Assembly (NCBI GenBank): GCA_025267735.1
Contig: CM046303.1
Location: 16,854,403 to 16,918,402 of the forward strand
Direction of reading: 5' to 3'
Origin: Mactra quadrangularis
Lineage: Eukaryota; Mollusca; Bivalvia; Venerida; Mactridae
Length of the DNA: 64,000 nucleotides
Part shown: positions 25,901 to 40,900 of the stretch, piece after piece
Layout: the number at the start of each line of letters is the position of its first letter
Numbering within the stretch: the first letter of the stretch is position 1
Program-made: the position numbers and the translations under genes
Notes under the pieces: model-generated
What the model was told of the DNA's origin: nothing
The model's input: the letters and a program-made list of their open reading frames with translations, nothing else
Database searches by the model: none

Positions 25901-28900
25901 TTCTGCTATTGAATATATCAGTAAGCTCAGGCCAGGATGCACACTCTACAACTTAAAAGTTATCTGAGTTCAATTCCCTGCTATGGCAAGTCATCTAATA
26001 CCCTACCCTAAAATTAAGATTGTTGATTTTCTTACTAAACATGGGAGAAGCATTATGCCTTTTGTAAAAGTCATAAAAATCTTACCAAAATAAGCTGATG
26101 CATCAAAATGTTATATTATTTCAGGTCATATAAAGATGAAACGTATTACGTCCTTGGATCGAGAAGAGATGAAGAAAAAAGAACGTGAACAAAAGAAATT
26201 AACCGATGAAGAATTGTCTCGTCCTGTGGTTTGGATAAAATATACACTTGGTCTAAAACATCAGGTAAAAATCTTAAAGTTTTTTTACATTGATAAATAG
26301 GGTTCATGTTATATACTACATGTATGTAAGCATTGGTTTTATTTGGGTTTTACACAAATATTTAATATTAGGGGTCCAGTGGTTGCAGAATATTGTGTAA
26401 CAACATAGATCCCTGTTAAAAGCATAGGTGTGCAATTTAATGGAAAACATGAAATAATTGAATGGCTAATGGCATATCAATGCTTTTGTATTAATAAAAG
26501 AAATGAAATCCTTTTATTCATAAGATGCTAAAACTAAGATACCCTTGCATACAAGTTGTGATTTTAATGAGTTATAATGCAGGATTCTGCTTGTTGTAAA
26601 TTTTTCATTGAAGAAGATAGTATATATATCATTTGTTTTATGTAGGTATGGAAACAGAAAGGTGAAGAATATCGTGTTACTGGTGGACATGGTTGGGGTT
26701 GGGTTAGCTCTAATTGGCAGACCAATAATACACCAATGGACACGGTTGGTCTTAGAGCTTCTGCTAAGAAACTTCAGAGTAGAAAACTTAAACTATTTGG
26801 TTCTACTGACCAAGGTAAGTTGATACTACATTGAAATGCATCTTGAAATTATTATTGACCAATCTTCTAACGATTCTAGTATTCATTTAATTATTGCGAT
26901 TTTATGCTGATTGTGAACATCTTTTTGTTTTGTTTGCATCTTTTCTGGAAATCTACCATTACTCTGTCTCATATCCTTTTGTTAGAAGATGACAAGTTCT
27001 CCATTTGTAGAAAATCAACCTGATCTTTAGATTCAAAGTCTAGTGTCTTAACAACTTCTTCATAGCAGCAGCTCGAGCAACCTGTGTTACTATAATGAGT
27101 GTTGTTATGGGCTGTGTTTTATGTTATTTAGCAACTGTCACGAGAATACATTCACCACTGGATAATGCTTCAGGACTATGTGAAATTACAAGTATTCTGG
27201 TTGCCACTGACATTTAACCTACTTGAGAAAACAACTCTTTCAACAGGTTGTTTAAAGACAGTTTTTGGCAGCTACTCGTCAAATCTAAATTTTCGGATTG
27301 CATAAAATCATGTAAATTTTAGTTTATTATTTTGATATTATTTATGATTAAAGTTATTCAGCAATATGTTTAGTTAGTTGGTCATAATGATATAATCTGT
27401 AATGTTGTGTGAAATATTTATGATTAATTTAAAAGAGTTTGATGTTTTACCATTGTAAAAGTTCTTTATTATAATAGTGATTTACCAGTAATTAGTCCTC
27501 ATCTTTTATTACAGAAGGAAGTACTGAATCTGATAATCAAAATGAAACTGATAAAAATGCTGAAAATAATGAAGGTACCACTGAAACAAATGATGATAAG
27601 GAAGTCATTAAAGAAGAGATAAAATCTGAAGACAATAGTGAAAACTCTGCTGTAAAAAGTGAAGTTAAGAATGAGACTGACAGTGAATTAAAAGTTGAAA
27701 AAATGGAAACTGACACAAAGGAAGAAAATTCTGAAACTGAGGTGAAGGAAGAAAGTGTTGAAAAGAAGGAGATTGAAGTGAAAGAAGAAACTGGCAATTC
27801 TGAAATCAAAACTGAAGATGTTGATAATGTGAAATCTGAAATAAAAGATGAAAGTTCTGAAATTAAAGATGAGGTTAAGGAAGAGAACTCTGAAAGTACT
27901 AAAAGTGAACCTATGGATGTTGATGATAAGGAAGTTAAAATAGAGGAGGATGAGGTGAAGATAGAACAAAACGATAGTATAAATACTGGTAAAACAAACA
28001 ATGATGTTGACATTGAAAGTGTGTCTCCAAAGAAGGAGGCAAGATTTATAAGAGTGGCTCAGGGAAATTTTTCAAAAGCAAATTTGAAAGCTTATTCATT
28101 ATTGACTAAAAAGTGTGACGTTGATCTCATAGACGTAAGTAAGGCAATAAAAGAGCACACTTATTACCCTAAGGTTACTAAACCTTATTCTAGGCTAGAT
28201 AATTTGCTTGAACGTAGGTACAGACTAGATGAAATTGAAAAGAAACAAAGAGAAAGTATTCAGCAGCAGTTACAATGGAAATTGAAACTTGAAGCTGCTA
28301 AGCAAGAAAAAGAAGAGGTCTCTGCTTCCCCTGAGAAGAAAATCATTGCTCTGACGCGTCCAGAAGTAGTGAACAAACCAGAACCTGCGAAACCGAGACC
28401 CATTCATTTTTCATGTTATTCTCCTCTATGTTTATCTGGAGATATCTCAGGGCCATGTTATAGTGTAACTTGTCGATATCAAGCTGACCAGGATGATGAT
28501 GATGAAGATCTTGATGTTGATGATGCTGGTGATGTACAAATGGAAGTAGATGAAGATGATGAGGACAAAGCTGATGATGATAAAGAAGCTGACACTTCTA
28601 AAAGTCAGAATAAAAGTAGTACAGAGGATGAGGAGGTTGATGTGATTGGTGATAAGGATGACTCAAATAAAGATATAGGTTGTAATACTGAATTGGACAG
28701 TCCACCTAAAGTAGTACATGTGCCTTTTAGTAAGGGAGGTGAACCTAAAACTGCTTCAGCTAGTGGTGTATCAGTGAAGTCACCTAGTGTGGCTCCTACT
28801 GGTGCTAAGAAAACTACTACAATATCTATTCCTGGAAACTTAGCTCAGCTTATTGCCCAAAAAACTGGTAAAAATTTAACTTATTCTGAAGCTCAGGCAT

Positions 28901-31900
28901 TTATCAGACAGGCTTTAGAAAAAATGAGTGTAGATGATATTAAATCAAAAATTCCTCCCGTACGGAAGATACAAGATAAAGTGCAATTGTTAAAAGTGAC
29001 TAAGGGCGGTATAAAGAAAAAAACAACTAAAAAAACAGCACTCCCTCCAGCACACAAATTTATAACTCCATCTGGAACAAAAAGTTTGTTTGTGTTAGAA
29101 AAATGGGAAGTGAGTAGACTCTCTAGAAAAGGAGGAAAAATTGAAGTGCATGGATTTAAATATGAATGCAAAATGTCCAATGTGAATTGGCCTTATCCAT
29201 GTCCTAGACCTTTGTTCAAGACTGCATTTAATTATAGATTGCAGACCATTAAATCTTTAGCAGCGGCAGCCTTACATTTAAAGATATTTTGGGCTTGTGT
29301 TAGGTGGGATGATATGGCTCAGAAACCCCCAGTAGGTGGAACTAATACAATATCAACTGAAAGTGAGATTACAACTACTGAACTGCTGAAAAGAAGAGAT
29401 ATAGGACCATATAACCTAAGATCTGAGTTTCTTGTCAGAAAGATCATTGTACCACTTGGTGTACCACAACAGCCTAAAGGTAATGATAGTTATTGTGCTC
29501 CTTTAATGTTTAAATTCTTTAAGTTATTCACTGTAAAAGGGTGCCAATTTAATATTTCAGTTGATCATCTGGTTTCAGCTGATTTTTGCAGAGACTTATT
29601 AAAGATGTATCAAGTCATAGTATATTCAATAAGGGTATAGAAAATCTCAAACTACAAAGTAGTTTTTATATAGCTAACCCTTCTGCAAATTTCAGAATTC
29701 TATGTTTTCATCCCTGATTTACTCATTTACAGTCTTGCCTTCATTAGCAACCTTTAAAGTTAGCAGTTTTCTATGTTAAGCTATTGATTTTACTCTCCAT
29801 TGTGATTTTAATATTAAATACTTTCTCTTGATTCTGAAGTATTAGTGACTCCCACTGATGGTCTTTTTAAACTGGTTTTGCTGTGTACCCTTTACTAAAT
29901 AAATTCTTTTAAAGCCACATTTGATACTTTCCATCCCAAAAGTTATTTTTGTTTTGTGGAAGTGTGCACCTCACTTCCACAAAAAATATAATTAATTAAT
30001 TTTGATTTTGTATAACCATGCTTGAGATGGACTGAAACTTGATTTCAGAACTAACTTTGTGTTAAGATATAGTGTGTGTGATTCTCTCAGATTTGCATAA
30101 CTAAAATAAACTGATATACTTATTTGTCTCACAGAAAAGTACACACCACAAAGAAGTGGATTAAGAGAAAGAAAGAGGGCAGAGTCACCTAAGTTAACAG
30201 AACCTAGTGTTACTGAAAATTGGGTTGCTGAAGAGTTGTTAGAGCTTTGGGAAATCAAAATGTTTGGTGAAAAGTGAGTAGTTTCATTCTGAGCCTAATC
30301 GCTTGATAAGAAGTAATATGATTTAGTATTTATCAGGTACTCATTGATTTTGGAATGAATACACAGATCTTTCGTTCATATCTTAAGAGTCAGTAGAAAA
30401 AGCAGCTGGCTTGTTTTCTTAATTTTCTTAAGTTCTTATATTTTAATAAGAAACTGTTATTTCTGATACACACATGGACTGGTGGTGTCTCATTTCAAAC
30501 AAAAATTGATTGTTTATCTGTAGATATATCAAATAGTGAGAAAATGAATGAATCTTCGTCTTAATCCTAACCTTAACCTTGTATGTACAAGCCTATTTAA
30601 GTATCTTTTTATTCACAGAGTGGAAAAACAAAGAGCAGCTTTAAAAGAGAAGTTAAGTAGTCAACAAGCCCAACAAAATGCTTCACAAATAAAACAACAA
30701 ATGGAAGAACAATTAAAACAACAAAGAGCTGCTATGCAACAAAAACGTTTATTAGAAGCCCAAGGTAAAACTGGTATTACTACATTAACTACTGCTGCTG
30801 CCAGCCTACTTACTTCAGGTAATTAAAATATGATCTTTAGTCTATGAACTGTCATTCTTTTAACATTGTAGCCTGATTTCTGGGACTAGTTAGAATAGTG
30901 TAGGGTTAGTGAAAAACTAGTTTTTTCAGGGCTCGAATTTAACAAAAAAAATGGACTTGCAAATTTTTGCGGGTTGACTTCATTTCACCTCGCAAAATGA
31001 AAGTAGCACTCGCATTGTTTCCAAATTTTAGTGGTGTAACTATTCACATAATGCAATTTAAAAACAACAGAGTGCTATATTTAACTATTGAAGGCGTTAT
31101 TGTGGAATAGACAAAGAATATCGAACACATATACTTCAGACGCTCATTGTAACATGTAGAGATACAGATGAGTAGTAGAGCCAAAGATCATACTTTCAAT
31201 CTATCTGGCCGTTTCCATGCTGAGTTTAGCCTAATTAGCTTAGACAGTTATATTTGCGAGTTGAAGTAAAAGTTACTCGCAGTTTTTGAATTCCATTCCC
31301 ATTTTGCGAGTATGTGAGCTTAAATTCGAGCCCTGTATTTTATGTAGTCAAGCTAGTTGATAATTATGCTTTTTCTAAGAATTATAGTAAATATGGCTAG
31401 TTCTCAAGAATATTAAAGGTGACGTCTGCCTGTGAATCATGGACTGAGTCTAACTAAATTAATCTATATTTTTTATGTATTTTAGAATGTCAGTGATCTA
31501 AATTTTCATCAATTTTAATGGGCACAATGCAGTCTTTTCATAAATTTTTGACATTTATATAAATGATTATTTTTATCTATTAGAACTGTCACTTACCATT
31601 GTAGCTTTTTGGTAACAGCCCTAGCACTACATAGTTAATTGACTGCAGTTAATAAATAACTCATTGTGTGAAGGTTTTACTAACTGGTCCTGAAGTGAAG
31701 AGTTTTAGTGACATCAGAAACATTGGTTTTTTATGTAAAAACTATTAAGATGGGAAATGTCAAGATTTCTAATACTGGACTTTCATGCTTGTTAAACTAT
31801 TGAACCTAAATGTATTATTTTTCTCACAACAGGTAGTTGTACTACTACTGTATTAAAAGGTCTGTCCTCCTTGGCTCCTGGTTCTGCTTTATTGAAGACA

Positions 31901-34900
31901 TCAACTGGTATGACCACCATACTCTCACCTGGTAATTTGATCAAGAAAATACAGCAAGTGCAACCAAAAACAACAGGTATGTTTACCTTGAGTCATATAT
32001 GCGCTCGTGTGCAAGCTATTGTCTGTGGTAGTTACAATTTCTGTTGTAAACCATGTTTTTGTGATAGTTTTATCATTTTGTGAAAGATCTTGAAAAGCTT
32101 TCACAACTATTGTCATAGAATTTGATTTGATTTGATTTTAAGTAGAAACCTTTTCATAAATGCCTTAAATTAAGCTTCAAATTAAGCAATTACTTGTATT
32201 TAGATGACTCATAAATCAGTGTTTTTCCGTTTTTTGGATTTTTTTAGAGGATATTTTTTATAAAATGAAGATTGAATGTGGCTTATCAGTTAGTCAGCAC
32301 ATGATCTGACTGTAAATCTAGGAGTTTGAGTGATTTCTAGTGATCCTACTTTTCTTTGTATTAAAATTCTTTCTACACTAATTCTCTGTGCTTCTGCTAA
32401 GTCAAGAAGTGCAAATGTCGGCTAATGGAAAGGGTTTGGTGCTTTGTACTGCTTAAATCAATTTAGCTGTAGAAGTTTCAGTCTCTCAATGAGAGTTATG
32501 TCAACTGACTGCAATATGACTGAATAATTGTTGTAACTTATTAGATTATTAACTGTATGGAATTAATATTTATGTTAATTTGTTTTCATCTAGGTGTTAT
32601 AACTATCCCTGCTAACTCTGGAACAGGTGTGAGACCAATGGTTAAAGTACAGATTCCTGGAAGTACTGGGTCTATAACACTAAGACCTGCCACCTCTACT
32701 GTGACTTTAGCACCAAAACCTAGTCCCGTGGTGGGTACACCAGCTCAATCAGCTGGTCAAACATTAACAGCTATAAAACTAGCATCAGTGGCACCAACAA
32801 CTCCAACACAGCCAACAATTATCAGAGGTAAGATTTCATTTCATTAGTACATTGACAGACACTCAATGTTTGCTTGTATTTTATCCACAGATCTTAATTA
32901 TCAAGCAATTCCCAGTTTATCGGTTTTTGGGCTGATTAAAATTTAAAACTAGAAACTAACTTTAAAAAAATCTTCATTAAAAAAATTCAATACAATTCTA
33001 GCAACATTTTACACCCTAAATAGTTCTTTTCTCCCAGATTATTAATCTAGGGTGTAAACTTGCCCTCTCATTTATAAATGAGTCAGAACACTGTTTTATG
33101 GTTATTATTATCATATATAGTCATTAGCATGTTTTGCTCAAACATAATATGTAAGGCCATTCTGTTGTGCAAGTGTTAATAGATAATGGATGGATGGGAA
33201 TTTGTCTCAGATATTCTCATAAAAAGTTAAGCATGACAGAAAATACTTGTAAATTCAATTAGTCTCTCTGGTTACCATTGTATATGGATGATGTCACGTT
33301 ATTTCTTGCAGCTGCCAATGTTCCACAAGTACGACCACAGACTACAGGATCTCAACCTGCTGCTGGTAGTGTTCAAAATGTTCAAATTATACAGGGACCG
33401 AATGGTCAACTACAAGTGAGAGGCCTCATGCCAGGTAAAACCGTCATCTTCTACTTATTTTGTATTAAATAATATGTTGTTGTTTTTTGTGGTTTATTTA
33501 TTGTTAAGTACAATCAATATTGAGATTTTTATTTTAAATTTTAAAGTTTTACTAATTTAACAAACTTTTTATATTGAAGTTTATGAATAGGAACTATTTT
33601 GTATATAATCAGCATGTTGTATTATTATACTCTTGTGTAATATTCTAAATAAATGTTGGTGGATGGTTAGTATGACTGCTCTAAGTAAAAGTTTTCCTAT
33701 TTTCTAAACACATACCAATCTACTCTGGGACACCAGTGACACTAGCCATTTAATTACCCAAATACATTTTTGTGACGACTTGAAACACCATTACTACTTA
33801 GCTCACCTCAGCACAAAGTGCTCAAGATATATTTAGCATCATCTAAAATTTCTGTACAAATATTGATCAAGTTATGCCCTTGGAGTAAAAACTGGCCAGG
33901 GGGTCACAAGTTTTACAAAGAGTTATAAAGTGTGTAAGATGTTAAGAAATCTTGTTCTCTTAAACTGTAAGGTCTAAAGATTTCATACTTGGCATGTAGC
34001 ATCACCTTAAGATTCTCAGGACCCTCATATTTGGTTATCAGTTTTTGTATTAAGTTTTTGTATGTTTGTATTGATAATATGGTATAAACTTTACAGGTCA
34101 ACAAGTGATTAGATTACCTGATGGACGTTTACAACTAGTGACTATACCACAACAGAAAGCTCAGCAACAAAATACTGGTACTGCAGTACAGACTGTTGTT
34201 TCTGGTGTCCAGGTTGCCAAGCCTGCTACTTCTGTACAAGTAGCACAGCCGATGGCTCAAACTCAGGTCAGACCTCAGACTGTGCTTATAAACAGTGCAG
34301 GTACACCAGTCAGCGTACAGCAGGCATCATCTGTAGCTACACCAGCCAAGATTGTTGTTGGTTCCCATGACAATATACCTAGTGCTGTTATAGTTAGCTC
34401 CCAGCAGTCTTCAGTTGGCACTGTATCTGTGCTGACCTCTGGTGGTCAAGTTGCTAGAATTATTTCACCATCAAAGATTGGAACATCTGTTGTACAGAAA
34501 GTGGCTACTGGTAGTCCTATGGTTCAGATTAACTCTGCACAAGGTCCAAGAATCATTCGTCAAGTATCACCACAGATTGTGGTATCAGGACAACAGAACC
34601 AAGCACTTCAACAAACCCAACAACAGTTGCAGCAACAACAGAAGGTCTTGGCTGCTCAACAAGCTCAGATACAGCAAGCTCTCCAACAGCAACAGTTAAA
34701 GTTACAATCAGGACAAGTTCTACATGTATCAGGTGCTGGGTCAGTCTCCGGAGCTACAGCTATATTGACCACTCAGGGTGGTCAACAGACTATAACCGTG
34801 ACACCACAACAATTGGCAGCCTTGCAGCAACAACAACAACTCAAGTTAGTTAAAGCTGGAGAAACAGTTGCTCAAACTGTGACCATATCATCAGGTGATT

Positions 34901-37900
34901 CTTCTACAGAAAATAAGACTATTCCACAAAGTCCAGTGAAGTCATCAATTCCAGGATCTCCTCCAGGATTTACGGCCACTCCTGTAAAGTCACCATTGTC
35001 TATTGCTGCACAACAAAAGTATGCTGTTACTCCACAAGTTGTACAAGAAGGTATTTGTATGTTGATTTACTTACCATGAATCAAATTTTATTTATGATCA
35101 TAGTGCACAAGATATAACTTGTCTTATTTTAATAAAGTACAGTGAGTCTTGAACTGGGCTTGATTGTACAACCTTGATTGGTTAAACATTTTATATGTTC
35201 CATTTTATTTCCCATTTTTGTCTTCATGGACACCTCTTAGTTAAGTTAGTACACATAGTAAGAAACAAAGGACAGCAAAAATGTAAAATTTGGATGGGTC
35301 AAACATAGTTTCACTCATCCTGTTGTGGAGCTTGGTCATGAAATTATTTCTACTGCCATCTTCCCTCCTACCAATGATTCTTTATTATGTAGGGCAGTAG
35401 TCAGTCACTGACGAAAGTGTGTGCCAAGTAGTTGGTTAACTGCTAAATCCAGAAATTAAGCCTTTCAAGGAACAGTGAGAAAGTTGACTGACCACCGTTA
35501 TATGACCTATACAATGTGTTGCTACGGTGTTAAACCCAACAAAAACAAACAAACTAATCATACAGTTGATAATCTTGGCCATTTCTATTAAACTTACCAG
35601 ACCAGCCTAGTGCTGGCAAAAATTTAAGGTGATGAATGATTAGCTCCAGTATCATCACAAATCTTATAATTTATATTAACTATTTCAGTTGTACGTCAAG
35701 CATTAATGCAGAATCAGACACCAGAAATTCAAGCTAAACTACTTGCTATGCAAAAACATATGGTACAACAGAAACAAGAAGACATAAAACCCGTAGTTAC
35801 ACAGCCTGGTATAGTAACACCAGTATCTAGACCAGAGGTACAGCGTACTGTTGAAACACAAGAGATGAAGAATGCTAGAGCTAAACAAGCTGCTGCTTTA
35901 CTTACACCAGAACAAAAAGAAACACAATCTAGGTAATGTTATACTGTAAACTTCCACTATAAAATTTTGCTGGGATCGAAATTGATCTGCGCCAGTGAAC
36001 AGTGGCATGCAGTGATGCATGAGAGTTTTATTTAAGAAATCTTAAGATAATTTCTTGACATTAAGGGTAAAATTATCATCAACTATTTGAAAACAGTAAC
36101 TTATACTAGCTTGAATCTAGCCTTTGGCAAGCTTGACAGATTTTTTTGTTAATAGAAACACATGTAATCATTGATATTTTTAAATTACAGAAATGCAATA
36201 TGTAATCAAGTATTAAAGGGTATATTAGACAAGATAGAAAAAGAGGAAAGAAAAGAACAGAAACTACAGAAAAGACAAGAATCCGCTGAAGAGAAACATA
36301 AAAGATTGGCAGCTACTAAGATACAACAAACTTTGTATAAACATAAGGAAGCTCTGAAGAAAGAGATACTGAGAAAACGATCATTAAATGAAAGAAATAT
36401 GCAACTTGATATTCAGGTATGCATTCATAACTTTGTCAGAAATGGGAAGTCTATTTAAAAAATAATTGTCTTGTTTTTTGTCTGGTTGGTCCCATTGTTC
36501 AGTCAGTCTTGCGTCTTGCATTTGTTGACAGTTTTTGTTGTCATTTATTAACATATTTGTTCTTGTTTTCTGTCAGTCTTTCTGTGAATAGTTATTTCAG
36601 TATTTATTTTCAATTTAATGGGAAATGTGACAGGACCTATTTAAAGTAGAAAAATGGCAACATTAATGTCTCCAAAATGCAAAAAAAAATGCATACTAAA
36701 GTACAAAATTTTAAAAATTGGGAAATTTTGATTCTGCTAAGTGGAAAAATATAAAGGTTTTGAAAGGTCAGCTTACCTTATTTGTCTGCTATTGTGAAAA
36801 CTAGTTTATTACCTAGTACAGTAAAACTCGGATATAACATACTCGCTGGGCCATAGAAAAAAGGTATGTTATAACTGAGGTATGTTATATCCATATAGCA
36901 TACTAAGTATATTATATATCAGGATGAAAATTGGGCCAGAAAAAATGGTATGTTGTAACCGAGTGTATGTTATAACTGAGTATTTTATATCCGAGTTTTA
37001 CTGTACGTTCTTTCTGTGTTATGAGTATGGATTTGTTTACTTCATTTGAGACTGCTGTCTATATATTCAAGTAGAAATGATTATAATACAGTAAAAGTTC
37101 ATTCTCTCGAACACCACCAGCTCGAATTAATTGCCTGAGTCGAACACATTGTCTGGCACCGATCAATTTACCTTCTATATCTATGTAAAACAACCTCTTC
37201 TGGGTCGAACAGGACAGGGTCGAACTCTCGAACCAATATCACGGTCCCGTGGTTAACAAATACACTATTATACTATTGTCTCTCTCGAACAATAGATTTT
37301 CACACATCAGCGATAAAGGGCTGAAAGTAGGTATTGTTTGTGACGCGTGATAATAACACGGCGTGAAAATCGCTCAACCTTAAATTTGTTAATTGAATTT
37401 AAGTGTCAAAACTTTTTGTTGTGTGATAACATTGTCACACTAAAATGGTTCACAATAGAATTGTTTGCAGATTGCACATTATTGATGGACACTAGTTATA
37501 AAGTGGCATGGTATGATTAAAAATTAAGAATAAAACGAGTAACTAAGGTCTCGCTAAAACAAATGAATTAGCGCGTATACAGCTTGTATGTTTGTTTTAA
37601 TTGATAAAATAAGGATTTGATAAATAGAGACTTCCACAAACGTTGTTCTAAACAATCAACTATAAAGGACTTTTTAAATGTGCTTAATTATGATTACTGA
37701 CCTTAACTTGTCAGAAAACGTGAAGTGTGCTATTGATGTTTAAGCATACATTGTATTATCGTACTGTTTGTATTGTGTTATTATGCTTTTTTATGTTTCG
37801 AGGTAAAATAAAATTACGTAAACAATATTTGAGTTAGTTTTTATTATTTTATTTCACTTTTATATTCTTTATTTACAGTATAACTTTGTAATATACAAGC

Positions 37901-40900
37901 TCTTAATACAACAACAAGAAATAAAAGAGATGAGTAGAATCTAGTGCACAACTAGTGTATCACAACGAACCATTCTTAATGAAACACGGACGTTCATCTC
38001 ATATACTACTACTCATCTAAACATAATAATGTTCATAAATGTATAACTAACGAACAACAAATAAGTTATAAGCAAATTGATTTGCAGTTTGTATTGATTA
38101 AGTTCAAAACCGTGAACGAACCGTGTGTTCGGGTTTTATATTAAACCAAGGGAGATAACAAATAAAAACAATTTTAAAACAAAGGGAAGTAATAACGTCG
38201 AACTCGGACGAATGTCGGCCAGGTCGAACACCTGCCTGGCTCGAATTTTTTTCCACGTCCCTTCGAGTTCGAGCCAGCGAACTTTTACTGTATATGTTCA
38301 TAAACATTTTCAGAATGAGATACAAGAAGCATTGAAGACACAAGTATCAAGTAGAAAGAAGGCAGTACCAGCCAAACAGACTATAGTACCAGCAGCTATG
38401 ATATTACAGAAAAGACAAGAAGAGAATGTTAGACAACAACATGTTTTACCACCAATGCCACCTTCCAGTGCTCAGGTGAGCAGACATCACAAAAAGTTTA
38501 AAAACCTGTCAGTCCGAACTAGGAAAACAACCAATTATTGCTATATGTTCAATAGTAAATTTCAAAATTTTCTGTCAGTCCGAATCAATTTTTGTCAGTC
38601 ATGACTGACAGACTGACAATTTTTGCAAAGACTGGGTGAGGGGGTTGAATATAGTAATGAGACAGGAAAATCTTGTTCTGTTTTGGTTTGAACTCACACA
38701 TGGATAATAGGTTGAAGTGTGACTGTGAGTACGGCCAGTTCAATTGTTAACTTAGATTTTGAATTTGCATGTAGAAGATCATTTGTTTCCTGTGACAGAG
38801 GGGGATATAATCAGTCATTGTTGGACTAAAAGGAAAAAATATAAAGTTGAACTTAATTCTTCCACCGGTTGTAGTATTATTATGTAAAACCTTTGCTTGC
38901 AGCTAGTTATGTGATTAAGATCACTCTGTGACATAGATTTATAAGATCTAGGTCAAGCACTTCGAAATTTTATAGTCAAGGTAGCTTAAATGATTTCAAC
39001 TATCAGGCCATTCTACTGTTAGACACCAGAGGTGTATCGCTTGAATTTCCTAATGTCTTTGAAGAATGGTATTGTCTCCCTTGCCTTAGATACCCACTTT
39101 GATACGTATATATTGTAACTGATTGTTATACCCCCGCTTCGAAGAAGAGGGGGGTATACTGTTTCACCCTTGTCCGTCAGTCCGTTACAAAATTTCCGTC
39201 GCAGTTTTCTCAGCAACTATAACATGCAGCAGCCTAATACTTTGCATATTGCTTCATCCCATAGTCCCATGTGGTGTAAAGCGATTTCATGCTCATTGCT
39301 CATCTACTTCCTGTTTGACGCATATTTTTAGATTTTTGCGGGGGTATCACTAGTGAGCATTAGCTCACAGATTTACTTGTTTCATATTTTTATTTAAGTA
39401 ACCTTTATGTTGTTTTTCAGATGGCTGAGGCAGCGAAAGCGAAGAAAAAGAAACAAAAGATTATTTCTACTGGTGGAATTCCAAAAGGTCTTAATCCTAA
39501 AAGAAAACTTTATTGTGTCTGTAAAACTCCATATGATGAATCTAGGTAAGATTTGAGATTAATAGATTCGCAATTCTAAAATTAATCAAGTAACTTAAGT
39601 CCAAGAGTTGTCAACAATTTCGTTTACTCTACTTGGGGACCCTGAGTTACTACCCTTCAGTTGGCTTTGTCATAGTAAAATTGTCCATCACCATTGATTG
39701 GGTAAGTGTTGTGATATTAGGCCTTTTTCTGCACATTTTTCTACTATATAACATTGTTTCTCGTTAACTTAATGAGGAAAGAGACAGATTATGTCATCAC
39801 TTTTGCGCCAGTGTAGGCATTGATTGGGAATATAAATATTCTCTTCTCAACGCTAGATGTTTAATTTACTTAGGTGAAAGTTTTCTAGACTTATCCTGAG
39901 GTTCAGGTTTTTTGAGATCTGAGAAGGGGTGCTCTTTCTATGTAAAAAATGTTGAAATCTTGAAATTCCAGAATTTCAAACCCTTGAATTTCAAGTGTGA
40001 ATAATTATTCATGGAGACTTTTAATATTGTTATTTCAGATTTTATATTGGTTGTGATTTATGTTCTAATTGGTATCATGGTGAATGTGTAAATATAACAG
40101 AATCTCAATCTAAATATATTGATTCATTTGTATGTGATGACTGTAAGAAACAACAAGAAACCGCTACTGAAGAATTATATTGTTTATGTAGAACACCTTA
40201 TGATGAATCTAGGTATGTTATACGTTTTTAAAAAGTTGAAGCGTGATTTAAAGTCTGTTTCCATATTCATGTCAGCCAACTTTACAATCATGCACAATAA
40301 ATCTAGGCAGGTGACCCCCTCACAAAACCCATTTTCATCTGAGTGGAGTGGATCAACAGTAGGTAAATTTCTTTATGAAGGAAATCGGCACTGCCCACAT
40401 TGGGGGTTCAAGCCCTAAGCGCTCAATTCTTTCACTGGATCACTGCCTCTACAAGCACTAGCTTGCTATTACATAGATGTATTTAATTTTGTGCTTGCTG
40501 CAGTCAAGACCCTGCTGCTAATACACTGGACTTCATGTTGGCTTTTCAAAATGAAATATTGATTGACAGTTAAACTAAACAGATAGGAACAAAGAAATAT
40601 TTACTACAACCCTGCTATTTCACATTTTTTCAATTTTAGACTTTGCGTTTAGGAAATGTAGACCTGTACTTATTGCCTTTTTAGTTTACGTCATACAATT
40701 ATTTGATATTAATTCAGGATCTTGAAGATGGATCAAAGGGTGTGACTCTTGAGTTGAAGTTGCTGGTGTATAGAGTTGGCAGTTTTTTATCTGTGGCTAT
40801 TAAAGCACTGCATAGTTAAAAATTACACTATAAACATTCTCTTCTGTTTTCAGATTTTATGTTGGATGTGATCGTTGTCAAGATTGGTTCCATTGTGAAT

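Noticed and set aside
38125..38604. 159-codon frame as an independent gene
   Set aside because: It is BPTF exon 20 with open sequence on either side; only 38314-38475 is supported by splice sites and homology.
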